Shown here: in pieces, positions 19,501-28,046 of the stretch | How the letters are laid out: every line of letters starts with the position of its first letter | Position numbering within the stretch: position 1 is the stretch's first letter | Origin: SMYC01 sp963578475 | GTDB taxonomy: Bacteria; Acidobacteriota; Vicinamibacteria; Marinacidobacterales; SMYC01 | Direction: 5' to 3' | DNA length: 64,000 nt | Assembly (NCBI GenBank): GCA_963578475.1 | Contig: CAUZCL010000005.1 | Coordinates: 82,739 to 146,738 of the forward strand | Notes under the pieces: generated by a model | What the model was told of the DNA's origin: nothing | Database searches by the model: none | Seen by the model: the letters and a program-made list of their open reading frames with translations, nothing else | Position numbers and translations under genes: made by a program

Positions 19501-19944
19501 TTACTGCTTTTCCCATGCATCCATGAGGCCCTGAGCCTCGCCTCCAGGGGCCCAAATCACGAGCGCTTTGACGGGCTCATCGCCAGGCACGATATGATTC
19601 ACTTCATCCGGCGGGCGCACGAAACCGAGCATACCCGGTTTGAGCAGATGGCTCACGCCATTGACGACGTGCTCGAGCTCCCCCGAGAGGATATAAAAAA
19701 CCTCGGTCGAGCCATGAGGGTGGTTTCCCGAGTTCGTACCCGGCGGAAAGGTAATTCCCCCTATCTCGACCTCGCCGCCCCCGAGATTCCTCGAATCGAG
19801 CAGCATCTTCAGACTGGTGCCGCTCGTGGGGCTCAGATAGACCTCGTCCTCAAGCATCATTCTTTGGGTCGAAACCGACTCCCCAACAGACACACCGATA
19901 CCAAAGACGACAGTGAACAACAAAACAAGCTTGGTGCGTCGCAT
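19501..19944 (-). CDS. Secreted cupin-domain protein
   Basis: 147 residues from ATG 19944, chosen because AGGAGGAG lies just upstream and a signal peptide follows (MRRTKLVLLFTVVFGIGVSV); the frame is open 39 codons further. The mature part is a single small cupin barrel. The first motif G-x5-H-x-H-x3-E is seen as GTNSGNHPHGSTEVFYILSG, so a metal site is likely, and the second motif follows around PPDEVNHIVPGDEP with His. Exported cupins of this size often have unknown substrates. It follows the amidase gene on the same strand after 67 bases, so co-transcription is possible. No catalytic role can be assigned. Confidence 0.8.
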   Translation of the reverse strand: MRRTKLVLLFTVVFGIGVSVGESVSTQRMMLEDEVYLSPTSGTSLKMLLDSRNLGGGEVEIGGITFPPGTNSGNHPHGSTEVFYILSGELEHVVNGVSHLLKPGMLGFVRPPDEVNHIVPGDEPVKALVIWAPGGEAQGLMDAWEKQ

Positions 19945-20004
19945 CCGATCTCCTCCTTCGGTTATGACGGCAGCACCTCGAGGTGTTCGTGCTCCTCGCG
20001 TGAG

Positions 20005-20024
20005 CCCCGCGTTAGAGCGCGGGG
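20005..20024. other. Stem-loop over the amidase stop codon
   Basis: CCCCGCG and CGCGGGG form a perfect 7-bp stem around a 6-base loop that contains the amidase stop. No T-tract follows on either strand, so it is not a classical terminator. It may shape processing or partial termination between the amidase and cupin genes. Confidence 0.45.
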
Positions 20025-21721
20025 TGTTTCTGATGGTGGGCCGTCTTCGATTGATATGCATGAGCCAGCAATAAAATCTCAGCCTCGCCGAAAAGCTTTC
20101 CCGTAAATCTCAAGCTCGTGGGTGTGCCTTCGAAGAAACCGCCCGGCACGCTGATCTCGGGATGGCCGGTCAAATTCGTCAGACCCAAGTTGCTCCCGAT
20201 GAAACCGTCCAAGTCGTCCAGGGCCTCGTCGACCTGTTCCATGATGCGCATGCGCAGACGATTCGCTTGGATGTACTCGACCGCGGGAACGAAGCGCGCC
20301 GAGCGGAAGCTTTCCGGCCACCGGCTTTCTTCGGGAAGCGCCTTCATACTGTCGAGATCGCCCTCGAGCGTCAGGTCGTCGAAAGCAGCGGCGGATTCGG
20401 TGGTGAGGATGAAGCCGATGGCGTCGGAAGGCACGTCGGGGAGATCGAATGGCTCGAGATCGACACCCAGCGATCGGATCACGTCGAGCGCTTCGCGGTT
20501 GTTTCTTTGGGTCGCTCGCTGCCGTGCGACGCGATCGGCGTTCTCCGGGTCGTCTTCGATCTCGTCGAAAGCGGAACGCAAGTAGCCGATGCGAAGCTCG
20601 CGCACGTCGCGCCCTCCGTCCCACACGAACGGGACGTCGAAGAGCGTGTTGTCTTTTCCATCCGGTCCCCGAATCGCGTCGAATACGAGCGCGCAGTCCT
20701 CGGCGGAGCGGCACATAGGGCCAATCTTATCCATCGACCACGACAGCGCCATCGCCCCGTAGCGGCTCACGCGACCGTAAGTCGGTCTCAGTCCGGCGAC
20801 GCCGTTGCGGGTCGCAGGCGAGATGATCGAGCCGCGCGTCTCGGTGCCGATGGCGAAGCCGACGAGCCCGGCGGCGGTCGCTGAGCCCGGCCCCGCGGAC
20901 GAGCCGCTCGAGCCTTGCTCCGTGTTCCACGGGTTGCGCGTACGCGCGCCGAACCAGCGATCGCCGGAAGCAAGAGCGCCCATCGAAAGCTTCGCCACGA
21001 GCACCGCGCCCGCTTCGGTGAGCCGCGTGTAAACGGTCGAGTCGGTGTCGATCCTTTGCTCTTTATAAGGTGTGGCGCCCCACGTCGTCTTCGTGCCGCG
21101 CACGGCCAGAAGATCTTTCGCGCCCCACGGGATGCCGTGGAGCGGTCCTCGATAAGTGCCAGCCGCGATCTCTTCGTCGGCGCGCTTCGCCTGCTTCATC
21201 GCGATGTCTTCGGTAACGCTAATGACGCAGTGAAGCTCCGGGTCATATTTTCTCAAACGCGCGAGATAGAGCTTCGTGAGCTCTGTCGGCTTGACGTCAC
21301 GCCTCGCGACGAGGCGTCCGAGATGAGTCGCCGGCAAAAAAGCGAGCTCTTCGTCCGTCGACGGCATCGAGACGTTGACGTCACTCGGCGCCATCGAGCT
21401 CTCGCCTTTCGGGATCGCCTTTCCCGGTGGAACGGGATTGAAAACGAGCGCGGGGACGGTGTCGTTTCCGAGACCGGCAGCGCGGATCGCCTCGAATCCT
21501 TTCAAGGGGCTGCGCTCACCGTTGAGCCTCTCGAGCAGCGCTTGCTGCTCGGCCGGCGTGAAGTTGAGCCCAGCGATCTTCTGTGCCGCATCGATCATCT
21601 CGATCGTCACGGTCGGGGCATCGTTCGCGACGGCTGCCAGAGCTCCCGGCATCAAGGTGGTCCCGAGCCCGAGAGAGGAAAAACAAGCGACGAATCGTCG
21701 GCGGTTCATTTCTGTAGTCAT
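20012..21721 (-). CDS. Amidase-signature hydrolase with Tat-type signal
   Basis: 569 residues; ATG 21721 or ATG 21709 begins a twin-arginine leader (NRRRFVACFSSLGLGTTL). The amidase signature is complete: catalytic Lys in PWGAKDLLAVRG, the cis-Ser in GSSGSSAGPGSATAAG and the nucleophile Ser in GTETRGSIISPA. The Ser-Ser-Lys triad hydrolyses C-N bonds in amides; exported members often act on small amides or peptides, but specificity is not readable from sequence. It is divergent from the MFS transporter at 21791 (69-base gap) and upstream of the cupin gene. A second amidase of a related type at 43574-45170 is broken, so this may be the surviving copy. Confidence 0.9.
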   Translation of the reverse strand: MTTEMNRRRFVACFSSLGLGTTLMPGALAAVANDAPTVTIEMIDAAQKIAGLNFTPAEQQALLERLNGERSPLKGFEAIRAAGLGNDTVPALVFNPVPPGKAIPKGESSMAPSDVNVSMPSTDEELAFLPATHLGRLVARRDVKPTELTKLYLARLRKYDPELHCVISVTEDIAMKQAKRADEEIAAGTYRGPLHGIPWGAKDLLAVRGTKTTWGATPYKEQRIDTDSTVYTRLTEAGAVLVAKLSMGALASGDRWFGARTRNPWNTEQGSSGSSAGPGSATAAGLVGFAIGTETRGSIISPATRNGVAGLRPTYGRVSRYGAMALSWSMDKIGPMCRSAEDCALVFDAIRGPDGKDNTLFDVPFVWDGGRDVRELRIGYLRSAFDEIEDDPENADRVARQRATQRNNREALDVIRSLGVDLEPFDLPDVPSDAIGFILTTESAAAFDDLTLEGDLDSMKALPEESRWPESFRSARFVPAVEYIQANRLRMRIMEQVDEALDDLDGFIGSNLGLTNLTGHPEISVPGGFFEGTPTSLRFTGKLFGEAEILLLAHAYQSKTAHHQKHPAL

Positions 21722-21790
21722 GGTCTCTGCCTCGTGACGAGGAGTCTATCACCAGTGCCACTCGTCTTTTCCTGCTAGCATGACCGCTTC

Positions 21791-22972
21791 TTGACCGACA
21801 CAACCCAACGTTTTCGCGCCACCGCCGCGCTCTTCACAGGCGTCGGGCTCTCGGCGACCGGTTTCATCACGCTCATCACAGTGACGCCTCTCGTCGCTGA
21901 AGATCTTCTCGGAAGCGCGCGCTGGAGCGGGCTTCCGACCGCGCTGGCCATCATCGGGACCGCCGTCGGAACCAGCTGGCTGTCCTTCGTCATGTCCCGG
22001 CGTGGCCGGCGACGCGGTCTTCTGCTCGGCTACTTCACGGCGATGGTGGGCTCCATGATGGCCGCGCTGGCCGCGGGCACATCGACCTTCCCTCTCTTGG
22101 CGCTCTCCTTATTCGTCCTCGGCGCCGGCTATGGAGCGAGCCGCCTCTCGCGCTACGCGGCCGCGGATTTCTACGAGCCGGAACGCCAGGCTCGCGCCAT
22201 CGGCTGGGTGGTCTGGGCCGGAACGGTAGGCTCGGTACTCGGCCCGATACTGCTCGAGCCGTCACGCGCGCTCAGCAGCACGCTCGGTTTTCCGGACATC
22301 GTCGGGCCCTTTCTCGTAGCCGCCCTCGCCATGGGCTCGGCCGGCTTCGTTCTCTTCGTCGCTTTCCCGGGCGGCTCCCTGACCGAGGCCACCCAGAAGG
22401 CGAGCGGCCCACTTCCGCTCCACCACTTGCGTCACGCAAAAGGCCAAGTCGCTCTCGCCGCCCTAGTGATCGGCCAACTCGTCATGATCCTCATCATGGC
22501 GATCACACCCGTTCACTTGAGGAGCGCGGGTGGCGGGCTCCAATCGATCGGCCTCGTCATCGCCTCCCACACTTTCGGGATGCACGCGCTCTCTCCGCTC
22601 TCCGGCTATTTGAGCGACCACTTCGGACGTCGACCCGTAATTCTGATTGGTGGTGCCCTGCTCGTCTCCGCTGGGCTGGTGTCCTCGGGGGCGGGCGGTG
22701 AGACTACGCAGCTTGCGCTCGGTCTGTTTCTGCTCGGTTGGGGCTGGAACCTCAGCTTTGTTTCCGGGAGCGCCCTTCTCACCGAGGCCGTGCCCAGCGA
22801 AAATCGCATGCGCCTCCAAGGCTTCGCCGACTCGGTGGTTTGGGCGAGCGCCGCCGCCGCGGGTCTGAGCTCGGGTGTGCTGCTCGAATCCGTGGGCTTC
22901 GCGATGCTTTGTCACATTGGCGCCCTACTCGCGCTCGTGCCGGCCGCGCTGTTAGCACTCAGGAGGTGGTAG
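21791..22972 (+). CDS. MFS transporter
   Basis: 393 residues, almost all hydrophobic, with about twelve membrane helices. The loop between helices 2 and 3 carries a basic RRGRRRG turn and helix 8-9 has SDHFGRRPVILIGG, the repeated major-facilitator signature. The frame starts at TTG 21791; the ATG at 21780 runs into a stop after four codons in another frame. MFS proteins move small solutes, usually with a proton, across the inner membrane; the substrate is not evident and drug efflux is possible. Its TAG shares a base with the GTG of the next gene (TAGTG), so the two are translationally coupled. Confidence 0.85.
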   Translation: MTDTTQRFRATAALFTGVGLSATGFITLITVTPLVAEDLLGSARWSGLPTALAIIGTAVGTSWLSFVMSRRGRRRGLLLGYFTAMVGSMMAALAAGTSTFPLLALSLFVLGAGYGASRLSRYAAADFYEPERQARAIGWVVWAGTVGSVLGPILLEPSRALSSTLGFPDIVGPFLVAALAMGSAGFVLFVAFPGGSLTEATQKASGPLPLHHLRHAKGQVALAALVIGQLVMILIMAITPVHLRSAGGGLQSIGLVIASHTFGMHALSPLSGYLSDHFGRRPVILIGGALLVSAGLVSSGAGGETTQLALGLFLLGWGWNLSFVSGSALLTEAVPSENRMRLQGFADSVVWASAAAAGLSSGVLLESVGFAMLCHIGALLALVPAALLALRRW

Positions 22973-23298
22973 TGGCGGGCTCGGCGTTCGACGAAGTCCG
23001 CACGATCGTCCGCCGCATCCCGCGCGGCCGCGTGATGAACTACGGACAAATTGCGGAGCTACTGAGTCGCACGCTCTCCGCCCGCGCGGTCGGCTGGGCG
23101 ATGCAAGATTGCCCGGATGGCGTCCCCTGGCAGCGCGTTGTTAATGCTGCAGGCGGCATCTCGACGGAGCATCTCGTCGATCCTCCCGATTTGCAGCGGC
23201 GCCTGCTCGAGAGCGAGGGCATTCGCTTCAGCGATGACGGGAAGCTCTCGATGGCGCGCTACCGCTTCACACCAACGAAAAAGACCAAGAAGAAGTAG
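22972..23298 (+). CDS. Alkyltransferase-like protein (MGMT family, active Cys replaced by Trp)
   Basis: 108 residues from GTG 22972, set by AGGAGG at 22961 and by the overlap with the preceding stop. It matches the DNA-binding domain of O6-alkylguanine transferases: GRVMNYGQIAELL followed by ARAVGWAM and the active-site region. Where true transferases have PCHRV this protein has PWQRV. This is the hallmark of ATL proteins, which bind O6-alkylguanine, flip the base and hand the lesion to nucleotide excision repair without removing the alkyl group. A lysine-rich tail (KKTKKK) ends the protein. The link with the MFS gene upstream is probably only transcriptional. Confidence 0.87.
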   Translation: MAGSAFDEVRTIVRRIPRGRVMNYGQIAELLSRTLSARAVGWAMQDCPDGVPWQRVVNAAGGISTEHLVDPPDLQRRLLESEGIRFSDDGKLSMARYRFTPTKKTKKK

Positions 23299-23395
23299 CT
23301 CGTTTTGGATCGCCGGTAAATGTCCCGTGTCGAGATGTTAGCGGTTTTCTGCTCCCGGTTTGACACAAGACTCTATTTTGACTAACTTATACAAA

Positions 23396-23695
23396 ATGAC
23401 CAACAATCCCAAACCCAAGGTCCTGAGTGCAGCCGAGGCCAAACTCCATTTCGCAGAAGCTCTTCGCAACGTGGACAAAGGGAACGTGATTGTAATCACT
23501 CGCTACGGAAAGCCAGTGGCAGCGCTTGTAGGTCCGGCGGACCTCGCGCAACTTCAGAGACTCAAGTCCCAGGTTCCAGAGGAAGGTTTGGCTCAGCTCG
23601 TGCACCGATGGAAGGACTCTCGAGAGTTTTCCGACGCCTTGGACGAAGTCGCCAGCAATCGCACCGAAGGCAGGGTAGCTCCTCAACTGGACTGA
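23396..23695 (+). CDS. Phd/YefM-family antitoxin
   Basis: 99 residues from ATG 23396; a TTG 12 codons upstream is the alternative. The N-terminal fold is recognisable: VLSAAEAKLHFAEALRNVDKG, then VIVITRYGKPVAALVGP, which is the DNA-binding part of Phd/YefM antitoxins. The C-terminal half is helical and charged, as expected for the toxin-wrapping segment. The stop is followed within a few bases by a PIN-domain toxin, so the two form a type II toxin-antitoxin operon. By family precedent the antitoxin represses its own promoter and neutralises the toxin. There is no strong ribosome-binding site. Confidence 0.85.
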   Translation: MTNNPKPKVLSAAEAKLHFAEALRNVDKGNVIVITRYGKPVAALVGPADLAQLQRLKSQVPEEGLAQLVHRWKDSREFSDALDEVASNRTEGRVAPQLD

Positions 23696-23700
23696 ACCAT

Positions 23701-24126
23701 TTGTACCTGTTCGACACGAATGCGATATCGGAGGCCTTGAGGCCTCGTCCCAACCAAGAGTTTGTCACCTGGATCCAGTCTTTGGCTCCCGAGAGCCAAT
23801 TCACCAGCATCGTTGTTATAGCGGAGCTCTATGCTGGTGCCTACCATTCTCGTGATCCATCAAAGTGGCTTCAACGACTCGAGCAAGAAGTTTTCCCACG
23901 CTTGCGCATCTTGGATTTCGACATTGAATGCGCTCGAGTGTATGGGCAAATTCATGCAGAGCTAGCTCGAGCTGGCACCCCCATTGGCGACATCGATACT
24001 GAGATTGCGGCAACCGCGCTACGCCACGACCTGGTTTTGGCAACGGCCAACGTAAAACACTTTCAGCGAGTTTCCGGGTTGGCGCTCTGGTCGTTCACCC
24101 CGGGCGACGAAGCCAGGTCGCGATAA
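23701..24126 (+). CDS. vapC: VapC-type PIN-domain ribonuclease toxin
   Basis: About 141 residues if translation starts at TTG 23701; CTG 23692 overlapping the antitoxin stop is also possible, while the upstream ATG 23608 would overlap the antitoxin by 88 bases and is unlikely. All PIN acidic residues are present: Asp in FDTNAISE, Glu in IAELYAG, Asp in IGDIDTEIAATAL and the Asn of ATANVKHF. These bind Mg2+ for RNA cleavage. Family toxins cut tRNA or rRNA and stop growth unless bound by antitoxin. The antitoxin is of Phd/YefM type. Two further PIN fragments in this window (33667, 48628) are dead. Confidence 0.85.
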   Translation: MYLFDTNAISEALRPRPNQEFVTWIQSLAPESQFTSIVVIAELYAGAYHSRDPSKWLQRLEQEVFPRLRILDFDIECARVYGQIHAELARAGTPIGDIDTEIAATALRHDLVLATANVKHFQRVSGLALWSFTPGDEARSR

Positions 24127-24196
24127 GAGCGTCGGCGAAGGCGGGGACCGCGTCAGCCAAATTCCGGGTCGCCGGGAATGTCCGGCGGCAGAGTTG

Positions 24197-24601
24197 TCAT
24201 CGGTTGCTCCTCACCCGCCGCACCAGATCCTGGAAGCGTGGATCCGCGTGCAGGCCTTCGAAGACCCAGCGCAGATAGTTATGCTCCAGGCCATTGACGA
24301 AAGGACACCGCTCCTCGAAAGCGCGCTCGAGCCACGAAAACGCACTATCGGCTTCACCGAGCAACGCGTAGATGGAAGCAACTTGAGCCGCATCGATATA
24401 CACGCTCCGGCCTCGGCCTTCGAGCTCGAAAAGAATCTCTTTAGCTCGCCCACGGTCTCCATTCGCGGCATGCACCATGCCGAGCGTCCAGCTATGCCTC
24501 GCCGACGACGCGAGCGCCACCTCGATCTCGCGCAAGCTGTCCTATGCCGCCTTTGCCGAGCTCCTCGAGAAGCTCGTAGTGGGAGATCCTCCGCGCAACC
24601 A
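24197..24601 (-). pseudogene. Internally deleted Ser/Thr kinase-TPR gene (both ends kept)
   Basis: On the minus strand 24601-24545 reads RRISHYELLEELGKGGIG, the opening of a bacterial Ser/Thr kinase up to the glycine loop. Within a few bases, in a frame shifted by one, the sequence becomes the C-terminal TPR tail usual in acidobacterial kinase-TPR proteins (RHSWTLGMVHAANGD, then ASIYALLGEADSAFSWLERAF, ending LHADPRFQDLVRRV). Everything between glycine loop and tail, normally over 600 residues, is missing. The frame ends cleanly at 24197. It therefore has the ends but no catalytic core. It belongs to a recurring set of relics of this form in the window. Confidence 0.75.
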
Positions 24602-24637
24602 CAGCTCGCTCAGTTTATTCGCGAACGGCGGGCCTGG

Positions 24638-25699
24638 CTAGCGCCTCACGGCCGTGATCTCTTTGATCTGCTCGCGGATCGCCGGGGCCTTTCCCGCCTC
24701 TTCGAGGCGCGTCCACAAACCCGCGACCGTGTCGCGGTCGACGAGGCCGGCGGGCGATCCGGATTCGGACGTCGTGAGTCCCTCCGCTTTGCGGAAGGCA
24801 TCCACGGCCGTGACGAGCTCTTCCGTGTAGATGTAGGCACCGTTCTCGCTCGCTAGCTTGGACCGGCCCGCGCGAAAGTAGCCAAGCGCATGAAGCATGA
24901 TCTTGAGCTGCACGACGTCTCTGCCCGAATATTGCTGCAGCGTTCGAAACCCGAGCGTCTGGCCGATCGTGTCGTAGATACGCCGGAGCTCGGCGACGGG
25001 CGTTTCGTTCTCGCAGACGTTCACGTGGGTCGAGACCCGATCGGCTCGGCGCGAATGTCCTTCACGCGGGTCCGCAACGATGACGGCCGCAGATTGCGTT
25101 CGGCCTTTGCGAGCATCACCTCCGGTCGCCTGGCCCGCTTCGAGCGCGGCGATGAGGCGGTCGGCGAGGTGCCGGCCGCTGCCTTCGGTCGACTCGAAGG
25201 AGCGAGCGACAGCCTCAACGACTTCAGGTCCTACGAGCGAGTTTCCCTGCGCGGCGTAGTTTCGGCCCGCGAGCTCACCCGACCAGGAGCGCGTTTCGGC
25301 GCCCGTATGTTGCGCCGTGCCGCCTTTCAAACCGATGGCACCAATCTGACGATGCGCGGCCCGCTCGTCATGAGCGAGGGTGCGGCTGAGCGCTTCCTCC
25401 GCACTATGGCCCTTCGCGAGCAAATCGAGGATCTCGTTTCCGTACTCGGTGCGTGTGCTCGCTTGCGTCGCGACCGCGCCGACGCCTGCGCGCACCCAGG
25501 GAACCCCGTTGCCGACACACGGGTTCCGCGTCGTGACGGCAACGCCAGATTCACCCGTTATCGGATAGATCGCGGCGATCGAGAAGGTTTGAAAGACGAG
25601 GTCCTCACCCGGCGCGGGCCACGCCGCTGGCTCCTGCGGCTTGGCTTCGATGGGAACCCAGAGAGAAACGAGAAAGGCAATAGCGGCGCGCTTCGACAT
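24638..25699 (-). CDS. Secreted DUF1028 protein with C-terminal peptidoglycan-binding-like domain
   Basis: 353 residues with an N-terminal signal (MSKRAAIAFLVSLWV). The DUF1028 fold is clear: FSIAAIYPITGESGVAVTTR, then PWVRAGVGAVATQAS, HTGAETRSWSGE and YAAQGNSLVGPEVV. This family resembles Ntn-hydrolases and has been linked by others to flagellin-cluster or amide chemistry, but no function is proven. After residue 235 a helical domain follows (RTLQQYSGRDVVQLKIMLHALGYF) that looks like the peptidoglycan-binding-like extension known in longer members. It lies 49 bases downstream of the DUF2007 gene on the same strand and could share its transcript. Confidence 0.82.
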   Translation of the reverse strand: MSKRAAIAFLVSLWVPIEAKPQEPAAWPAPGEDLVFQTFSIAAIYPITGESGVAVTTRNPCVGNGVPWVRAGVGAVATQASTRTEYGNEILDLLAKGHSAEEALSRTLAHDERAAHRQIGAIGLKGGTAQHTGAETRSWSGELAGRNYAAQGNSLVGPEVVEAVARSFESTEGSGRHLADRLIAALEAGQATGGDARKGRTQSAAVIVADPREGHSRRADRVSTHVNVCENETPVAELRRIYDTIGQTLGFRTLQQYSGRDVVQLKIMLHALGYFRAGRSKLASENGAYIYTEELVTAVDAFRKAEGLTTSESGSPAGLVDRDTVAGLWTRLEEAGKAPAIREQIKEITAVRR

Positions 25700-25748
25700 A
25701 AGTCGCCAAGGTTATTACGCCCGACCTCCATGCGGCAAGAAGTGTTTG

Positions 25749-25997
25749 TCAGGCAGATTCGGACGGTTCTTTTTGGATCCCCGCGAGAAGCGCCGTCGCC
25801 TCTTCCGAGCGATCTTTGGTAACGTCGAGGCGCACCTTCCCCAGGAACGGATTGCCGGAGAATACCGCGCCAGCGTGCTCTCCTAGGGCGACGTATTCGA
25901 TGCCGGCGCCATCGAGAACCGATTTCGCGATGGCGAGGAGAGCCGGGTTCGCAGAGTCGAAAATGTTGACGAGCTCGATATCGTTGTTGTCAGCCAT
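25749..25997 (-). CDS. DUF2007 family small protein
   Basis: 82 residues with the DUF2007 pattern: LVNIFDSANPALLAIAKSVLDGAGIEY, then PFLGKVRLDVTKDRSEEATALL. This family is annotated as a putative signal-transducing protein and shares a fold with PII-like or ferredoxin-like regulators; no mechanism is established. Its start lies only 6 bases after the stop of the redox histidine kinase at 26004, so it is almost surely co-transcribed with it. It could be a small partner of that kinase, but this is only inference from position. Confidence 0.75.
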   Translation of the reverse strand: MADNNDIELVNIFDSANPALLAIAKSVLDGAGIEYVALGEHAGAVFSGNPFLGKVRLDVTKDRSEEATALLAGIQKEPSESA

Positions 25998-26003
25998 GGC
26001 CTC

Positions 26004-28046
26004 TCACGTCAGTGTTGTCGAATAAGCAGCCCCCACCCGCGGGCGTTCGGCGGGAGGCCCACCCTTGATGGGGATCGCCACGGTAAAGGTCGAGCCCTTT
26101 CCGAGCTCGCTCGTCACCGTGACCCGCCCGCCATGGTTCTGCACGATGCGGTAGCAGATCGACAAGCCGAGGCCTGTCCCTACACCGACACCCTTGGTCG
26201 TGTAACCGGGGTCGAAAATACGGGCGAGATCCTCTTCCGCGATGCCGGCTCCGTCGTCGGAAATGCGCACGATGGCCTCGTCGCCGTCGCGAAGCGTCTC
26301 GATCCGAATCTGACCGCGATCGTCGATAGCCTGAATGGCATTGACGATGAGATTCATGAAGACTTGATTGAGCTGTCCCGCATAACCGTTCACCTGCGGG
26401 ATGTCGCCATAGACTTTGTCGACCGAGATGCGATTTCTCGTTTTGTGCTCGACGAGAGCGAGTGTCTCTTCGAGCCCTTGGATGAAGTCGATGCTCTGCC
26501 ACTCCGACTGATCGAGGCGCGCGAACTTCCTGAGATTCGAGACGATGTGAATGATGCGGCGAGACGCCGTCTCGTTGACGGCGTTCATCTCACGCAGCAC
26601 GGCGATGGAGCTCGAGATCGATTCTAGCTCGGGAGCGGTCAAGCTCTCACCGGAGGCCAGGCGGTCACCCACGCGCGCGAGCGCTTTTCCTTCCGTCTGC
26701 GTATTGCTGTGGATGGCGCCGAGCGGAGTGTTGAGCTCGTGGGCAATGCCGGCGACGAGCTGTCCAAGCGACGCCATTTTCTCGGACTGAATCAGCTGGA
26801 GCTGCGTCTCTGATAGCTCCCGGAAATCGACGAAGCGCTGGAAGGCAACCGAGATCGCATCGGCGCACTCGGTCAGCGTTGTCACGTGCTCTTCCGTCGG
26901 CTCGTCCGCCTGCGAGCTAGAGGCGAAGAGGACCCCGTGCGAGAACGGCACGGCGACGAGCCAGCGCGACTCGAGGTGCCCGCCCTCTTCCGCAAAGTCA
27001 GTGCCGTCGAACCGCAGGGGCTCGACCCGTTGTTCTTTCCACGCATCGATGAGCTGCTGGACCTGCGGCGTGTCGTTGACCGAGAGGTCCTTTGTCACTA
27101 GCCCCCCGCCCTCCGTCGCGCTGTAAGTCTGCACCTTGTCGTCGTTGAAATTAATGATGGCGATGCCACAGACCGAAAAGCGAAGCCCGAGCCGCCGTAG
27201 CTCGTCCTGCAAGACGTCGATGGCGAGCGCCAGGTCGTCCGGTTTCTTCATCAAGAAGACTTGTCTCACCACCTTGGCGACCGAGCGGCCTCGGCGGAGC
27301 TCGCGGTTTTGCTCGTGGAGCGTCAATCTCTCGAGAGCATCGAACAAGTCCTGTGGCGTCATACGCATATGGCCGAACTCCGCGTAGTAGACCCAGCGCA
27401 CGATCCCGTATTTGTCGACGAGGATGCCCGTCGGAAACGCGACATCTTTTCCGGGACCGCCGCCCCGGTGGCGGATGTCGAGCTTGTCGATGAGCTCGCC
27501 GTTCTCGTCGGAGAGAAAGGTGAAATCAGCCCCGACCTTCCGTCGGAAGGCTTCCGAGATCGCAGGAGGATCGACGCTAATAGCGAAAATCCGGGCATCG
27601 GCATCCGCGACCCTCGCTTGGAATTTCTGGAGCTGCCCGAGCTCACTCGTGCAAAACGGTCACCAGGGCCCCCGGTAGAAGAGGTAAAGCGCTGTTTTGC
27701 CGTCGAGCCCCTGGAGGCTTTTCGAGTCGAAGGTCCCGCCGCGGGAATCCTGGAGCGTGAAGCTTGGAAACGGCTCGCCCAGCTTCAAGCTCGTTTCTCC
27801 GCGCGAGAATCGCGCGCCGATGCTCATGTACCAGGTAAGGCCGGCGAGCGTCACGAGCTCGACGAGGAAGAGAACCCAATGAACGACGTTTAGCCTCGTC
27901 AGCACGGTAGCAAAGCCGATGGCCGCGCTCGCGCCGACGAGCGCGAATTGCTCGAAAGGATAGCGGCGATACTTACCGCGCCGAAGCGTCCACTGGAAGA
28001 GAAAGACGCTCACAACGAGGATTGCGATGCCTACGAAAGCCAGCAT
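26004..28046 (-). CDS. Candidate selenoprotein: membrane AhpC/TSA-type thiol domain fused to a histidine kinase, Sec at TGA 27662-27660
   Basis: Read through one in-frame TGA this is a 680-residue protein with no other interruption. ATG 28046 has GGAG 7 bases upstream. Membrane segments lie at about 1-19, 34-51 and 54-74; the basic loop LRRGKYRRYP places the rest in the cytoplasm. Residues 85-240 are an AhpC/TSA-like thioredoxin fold: LFYRGPW, TGA (residue 129), then PFCTSELGQL, where relatives have W-C-P-x-C. It goes on with IFAISVDPP and AFPTGILVDKYGIV. A GAF-like region follows, then a kinase with His436 in AHELNTPLGAI, N box NQVFMNLIVNAIQ, DDGAGI and GTGLGLSI. No response regulator is adjacent. 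Without Sec insertion only a 128-residue stub would form, although kinase starts near 27401-27362 are possible. Confidence 0.75.
27624..27662 (-). promoter_or_regulatory. Candidate bacterial SECIS element with its UGA codon
   Basis: Directly after TGA (27662-27660) the minus strand can fold GAGCT/AGCTC (27644-27640 with 27634-27630) around the loop CGGGC. The loop begins 20 bases after the TGA and has G at its second position, both within what is known for bacterial SECIS elements. A lower helix between TTTTG (27656-27652) and CAGAAA (27629-27624) with one bulge can extend it. This is read by eye and no energy was computed. Confidence 0.55.

Noticed and set aside
21780..21794. ATG 21780 as the MFS start
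   Set aside because: It reaches a stop after four codons in a different frame; TTG 21791 fits the protein.
27359..27401. Histidine kinase starting at GTG 27401 as a separate gene
   Set aside because: That codon is a Val inside a core strand of the thioredoxin-like fold and lacks a ribosome-binding site; the frame continues upstream through the whole domain to the TGA, so a fusion is the better reading. An internal start at 27368 or 27362 cannot be fully excluded.
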